Assembly: GCF_013466605.1 (NCBI RefSeq)
Contig: NZ_CP059162.1
Span: forward strand, 1-64,000
Direction of reading: 5' to 3'
Length of the DNA: 64,000 nt
DNA from: Pseudomonas chlororaphis subsp. aurantiaca
Lineage (GTDB): Bacteria; Pseudomonadota; Gammaproteobacteria; Pseudomonadales; Pseudomonadaceae
Shown one piece after another: positions 60,771-64,000 of the stretch. The number at the start of each line of letters is the position of its first letter. The first letter of the stretch is position 1. Below the pieces are notes generated by a model that was not told the DNA's origin, made no database searches, and was given only the letters and a program-made list of their open reading frames with translations. The position numbers and the translations under genes are program-made.

Positions 60771-61520
60771 ATGTCTGATCACGATCAAGACAACCCGCGG
60801 CGTGAGTTTCTGCGCAAATCCCTGACCTTGATCCCGGTGGTCACGGTCGCCAGTTCCGGCCTGGGCAGCTCGATGCTGATGGCTGCGCCCGAAGCGCCCA
60901 AGCCGGTCGAGCCGGCCCGGACCACGGTCAGCACCGAGGCTGACGCTTACCAGCCAAGCTATTTCACCACCGAAGAATGGGCTTTTGTCCAGGCCGCGGT
61001 AGAGCGCCTGATCCCGGCCGACGAACAAGGCCCGGGCGCCCTGGAAGCCGGCGTGCCGGAATACATCGACCGGCAGATGAACACCCCCTACGCCGCCGGC
61101 GCCCTGTGGTACATGCAAGGCCCGTTCAACGCCGACGCCGCGCCGGAGATGGCCTGGCAGAGCAAGCTGGTACCCAAGGAGATCTATCGCCTGGGCATTG
61201 CCGCGACGGATGCTTGGTCGAAAACCTTCAACGGTAAAACATTTGCCGCGCAAGACAGCGCTACCCGAGACGATTTGCTCAAGCAGCTCGAAGCGGGAAA
61301 ACCCCAATTCGACAGCGTTCCGCCGAAGATTTTCTTCAACCTTTTGCTGCAAAACACCAAGGAAGGGTTCTTCTGCGACCCGATCCACGGCGGCAATAAA
61401 GGCATGGTCGGCTGGACGTTGATCGGCTTCCCCGGCGCGCGCGCCGATTTCATGGACTGGGTGGAACGCAACGAGCAATACCCTTTCCCGGCAGTGTCGA
61501 TTCGCGGCGAGAGGGCTTGA
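60771..61520 (+). CDS. Gluconate 2-dehydrogenase gamma subunit (subunit 3)
   Basis: A 249-residue subunit of a membrane FAD-dependent sugar-acid dehydrogenase in the periplasm. A twin-arginine signal begins NPRRREFLRKS-like (DNPRREFLRKSLTLIPVVTVASSG), so it probably carries the folded flavoprotein through Tat. The body shows EEWAFVQAAVERLIPADEQGPGALEAGVPEYIDRQM, typical of the family. AGGTG lies 6 nt before ATG 60771; a GTG nine bases earlier is less likely. First of three subunit genes. Confidence 0.93.
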   Translation: MSDHDQDNPRREFLRKSLTLIPVVTVASSGLGSSMLMAAPEAPKPVEPARTTVSTEADAYQPSYFTTEEWAFVQAAVERLIPADEQGPGALEAGVPEYIDRQMNTPYAAGALWYMQGPFNADAAPEMAWQSKLVPKEIYRLGIAATDAWSKTFNGKTFAAQDSATRDDLLKQLEAGKPQFDSVPPKIFFNLLLQNTKEGFFCDPIHGGNKGMVGWTLIGFPGARADFMDWVERNEQYPFPAVSIRGERA

Positions 61521-61522
61521 GC

Positions 61523-63307
61523 ATGGCAACGGTAATGAAGAAGGTCGACGCGGTGATCGTCGGGTTTGGCTGGACCGGAGCGATCATGGCCAAGGAGCTG
61601 ACCGAGGCCGGGCTCAACGTGCTGGCGCTGGAGCGCGGGCCGATGCAGGACACCTACCCGGATGGCAACTATCCGCAGGTGATCGACGAGCTCACCTACA
61701 GCGTGCGCAAGAAACTCTTCCAGGACATCTCCCGGGAGACGGTGACCATTCGCCACAGCGTCAACGACGTGGCCCTGCCGAACCGCCAGTTGGGCGCTTT
61801 CCTGCCGGGCAACGGCGTCGGCGGTGCCGGCCTGCACTGGTCCGGCGTGCATTTTCGCGCCGACCCGATCGAGCTGCGCATGCGCAGCCACTACGAAGAG
61901 CGCTACGGCAAGAACTTCATCCCCAAGGACATGACCATCCAGGACTTCGGCGTCACCTACGAAGAGCTGGAGCCGTTCTTCGACTACGCGGAAAAAGTCT
62001 TCGGTACCTCGGGTCAGGCCTGGACCGTGAAAGGCCAGCTGGTCGGTGAAGGCAAGGGCGGCAACCCTTACGCGCCGGACCGTTCGGACCATTTCCCGCT
62101 GGAGTCGCAGAAGAACACCTACTCCGCCCAGCTGTTCCAGAAAGCCGCCGGCGAAGTCGGCTACAAGCCGTACAACCTGCCGTCGGCCAACACCTCGGGG
62201 CCGTACACCAACCCCTATGGCGCGCAAATGGGGCCGTGCAACTTCTGCGGGTTCTGCAGCGGCTATGTCTGCTACATGTACTCCAAAGCTTCGCCGAACG
62301 TGAACATCCTGCCGGCCCTCAAGCCGCTGCCGAATTTCGAGCTGCGCCCCAACTCCCATGTGCTCAAGGTCAACCTCGACAGCACCAAGGCCCGCGCGAC
62401 TGGCGTCACCTACGTCGACGGCCAGGGCCGCGAGATCGAGCAGCCGGCGGACCTGGTGATCCTCGGTGCCTTCCAGTTCCATAACGTGCGCCTGATGCTG
62501 TTGTCCGGCATCGGCAAGCCGTACGACCCGATCACCGGTGAAGGCGTGGTGGGCAAGAACTTCGCCTACCAGAACATGGCCACCATCAAGGCCTACTTCG
62601 ACAAGGACGTGCACACCAACAACTTCATCGGCGCCGGCGGCAATGGCGTGGCGGTGGACGACTTCAACGCCGACAACTTCGACCACGGCCCGCATGGCTT
62701 CGTCGGTGGCTCGCCGTTCTGGGTCAACCAGGCCGGCAGCCGGCCGATCGCCGGGACCTCCAACCCGCCGGGCACCCCGGCCTGGGGCAGCGCCTGGAAG
62801 AAGGCCACCGCCGACTACTACACCCACCAGGTGTCGATGGACGCCCACGGCGCCCACCAGTCCTACCGCGGCAACTACCTCGACCTCGATCCGGTGTACC
62901 GCGACGCCTACGGCCTGCCACTGCTGCGCATGACCTTCGACTGGCAGGAAAACGACATCAAGATGAACCGCTTCATGGTCGAGAAGATGGGCAAGATCGC
63001 CGAGGCGATGAACCCAAAGGCCATCGCGGTGCTGGGCAAGAAGGTCGGTGAGCACTTCAACACCGCGTCCTACCAGACCACCCACCTCAACGGTGGTGCG
63101 ATCATGGGTACCGACCCGAAAACCAGTGCCTTGAACCGTTACCTGCAGAGCTGGGACGTGCACAACGTGTTCGTCCCGGGCGCTTCGGCCTTCCCCCAGG
63201 GCCTGGGCTACAACCCGACCGGCCTGGTGGCCGCGTTGACCTACTGGTCGGCCCGCGCGATCCGCGAGCAGTACCTGAAGAACCCCGGCCCGCTGGTTCA
63301 GGCATAA
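61523..63307 (+). CDS. Gluconate 2-dehydrogenase flavoprotein subunit (GMC oxidoreductase)
   Basis: A 594-residue FAD subunit that oxidises D-gluconate (or a related sugar acid) in the periplasm and passes electrons to the cytochrome subunit. The FAD motif is DAVIVGFGWTGAIMAKELTEAGLNVLALERGP; the C-terminal GMC signature includes NTASYQTTHLNGGAIMGTDPKTS and NPTGLVAALTYWSA. A Cys-rich insert (CNFCGFCSGYVC, about residues 237-248) may hold an Fe-S cluster. No own signal; it probably leaves with the Tat-bearing subunit. Start 2 bp after the gamma gene stop. Confidence 0.93.
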   Translation: MATVMKKVDAVIVGFGWTGAIMAKELTEAGLNVLALERGPMQDTYPDGNYPQVIDELTYSVRKKLFQDISRETVTIRHSVNDVALPNRQLGAFLPGNGVGGAGLHWSGVHFRADPIELRMRSHYEERYGKNFIPKDMTIQDFGVTYEELEPFFDYAEKVFGTSGQAWTVKGQLVGEGKGGNPYAPDRSDHFPLESQKNTYSAQLFQKAAGEVGYKPYNLPSANTSGPYTNPYGAQMGPCNFCGFCSGYVCYMYSKASPNVNILPALKPLPNFELRPNSHVLKVNLDSTKARATGVTYVDGQGREIEQPADLVILGAFQFHNVRLMLLSGIGKPYDPITGEGVVGKNFAYQNMATIKAYFDKDVHTNNFIGAGGNGVAVDDFNADNFDHGPHGFVGGSPFWVNQAGSRPIAGTSNPPGTPAWGSAWKKATADYYTHQVSMDAHGAHQSYRGNYLDLDPVYRDAYGLPLLRMTFDWQENDIKMNRFMVEKMGKIAEAMNPKAIAVLGKKVGEHFNTASYQTTHLNGGAIMGTDPKTSALNRYLQSWDVHNVFVPGASAFPQGLGYNPTGLVAALTYWSARAIREQYLKNPGPLVQA

Positions 63308-63319
63308 GGAGCGATGACC

Positions 63320-64000
63320 ATGAAAACCCTCGTTATCGCGACCCTGACCCTGCTCGGCAGCGCTTCCCTCTGCGCCGCCGAGACCGATCGGCAAGCCTTG
63401 ATCAAACAGGGCGAATACCTGGCCCGCGCCGGTGACTGCGTGGCCTGCCACACCGCCAAGGACGGTAAGCTGTTCGCCGGCGGCCTGCCGATGGAAACCC
63501 CGATCGGCACGATCTATTCCACCAACATCACCCCGGACAAGACCGGCATCGGCGAGTACAGCTTCGACGACTTCGACAAGGCCGTGCGCCATGGCGTAGC
63601 CAAGAATGGCAGCAGCCTGTACCCGGCCATGCCCTACCCGTCCTACGCGCGGGTCAGCGATGCCGACATGCAGGCGCTGTATGCGTACTTCATGCAAGGC
63701 GTGGCGCCGGTGGTCCAGGAGAACCGCGACAGCGACATCCCCTGGCCGCTGAGCATGCGTTGGCCGCTGGCGGGCTGGCGCTGGATGTTCGCGCCGAGCG
63801 TGGCGGGCCTGCAAGGCAGCGGCCAGGCGCAGGCTGCGCAAGACCCGGTGGTCAGCCGCGGTGCCTACCTGGTGGAAGGTCTCGGCCACTGTGGCGCCTG
63901 CCATACGCCGCGCGCCCTGACCATGCAGGAGAAAGCTCTGAGCGCCAGTGAAGGCAACCACTTCCTGGCCGGCAGCGCGCCGCTGGAAGGCTGGATTGCC
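63320..64000 (+). CDS. Gluconate 2-dehydrogenase cytochrome c subunit (partial, cut by window end)
   Basis: The open frame runs off the right edge; 227 codons are visible. A signal peptide (MKTLVIATLTLLGSASLCAAE) is followed by haem c motifs CVACH (about residue 40) and CGACH (about residue 192); a third is expected beyond the edge. It anchors and passes electrons to quinone. AAGGAG at 63306-63311 is best spaced for ATG 63320, not ATG 63314. It completes a gamma-flavoprotein-cytochrome operon. Confidence 0.92.
   Translation, partial: MKTLVIATLTLLGSASLCAAETDRQALIKQGEYLARAGDCVACHTAKDGKLFAGGLPMETPIGTIYSTNITPDKTGIGEYSFDDFDKAVRHGVAKNGSSLYPAMPYPSYARVSDADMQALYAYFMQGVAPVVQENRDSDIPWPLSMRWPLAGWRWMFAPSVAGLQGSGQAQAAQDPVVSRGAYLVEGLGHCGACHTPRALTMQEKALSASEGNHFLAGSAPLEGWIA

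Noticed and set aside
61184..63961. 925-codon minus-strand open frame across the dehydrogenase genes
   Set aside because: Antisense shadow of the flavoprotein and cytochrome genes. The translation is low-complexity, rich in Val, Gly, His and Arg, typical of a mirror frame.

Overview
This is the origin-proximal end of a Pseudomonas chromosome, very probably from the P. fluorescens group. It starts at the first base of dnaA and runs dnaA-dnaN-recF-gyrB. From about 20.4 kb the order is lptA/plsC-gmhB-glyS-glyQ-tag-lpxL-like-pilZ-TPR-trkA-rsmB-fmt-def-lysM-dprA-tsaC-qor-hemF-aroE-sulP-choX-betC-lysR-...-trpA-trpB-trpI, the conserved Pseudomonas order after the origin. Two ParB-type parS palindromes lie in recF. 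I counted 15 exact DnaA boxes (TTATCCACA on either strand) in the first 43 kb and none in the last 21 kb. I see no rRNA, tRNA, CRISPR array or insertion sequence.

Layout: (1) 1-6.2 kb, the replication block, closed by a strong gyrB terminator. (2) 6.2-14.5 kb, an AT-rich surface-polysaccharide island: Wzm/Wzt-type ABC exporter, a 1220-residue three-domain glycosyltransferase, a UDP-GlcNAc 2-epimerase and another glycosyltransferase. Its composition differs sharply from both flanks, which suggests transfer. (3) 14.5-20.3 kb, an accessory signalling block: an OmpR-type response regulator, a small unknown protein, aquaporin AqpZ with a long structured leader, a FecR-domain protein and a CHASE2 sensor kinase. 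Two copies of one palindrome (TCAGA-N4-TCTGA) mark the regulator's divergent upstream region and the start of the aquaporin leader. The leader carries eight GGA motifs in about 130 nt, several in hairpin loops, and looks like an RsmA/RsmE-binding RNA. (4) 20.4-37.7 kb, core genes for lipid acylation, tRNA charging, DNA repair, potassium uptake, formyl-Met metabolism, DNA uptake, haem and shikimate. (5) 37.8-47 kb, a SulP transporter, choline-O-sulfate use (ChoX, BetC, LysR), a DoxX protein, a UbiA-family prenyltransferase and small oxidoreductase genes. (6) 47-50.6 kb, trpBA with divergent trpI. (7) 50.6-60.5 kb, small envelope and stress proteins, including paired DUF1161 proteins and paired lipoproteins, OsmC, a metallopeptidase, a HAD phosphatase, gamma-carbonic anhydrase and oligopeptidase A. 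(8) 60.7-64 kb, a three-subunit membrane gluconate/sugar dehydrogenase whose cytochrome gene is cut by the window edge.

Intergenic spaces often hold REP-type inverted repeats of at least two families (TGTAGGAGCGAG... and TGTAGCCGCTGCCGCAGG...). The most interesting part is 15.3-16.07 kb, where a response-regulator operator candidate, an orphan small protein and an Rsm-like RNA leader converge on an aquaporin gene. Positions of motifs were read by eye; no alignment, folding or database search was run.
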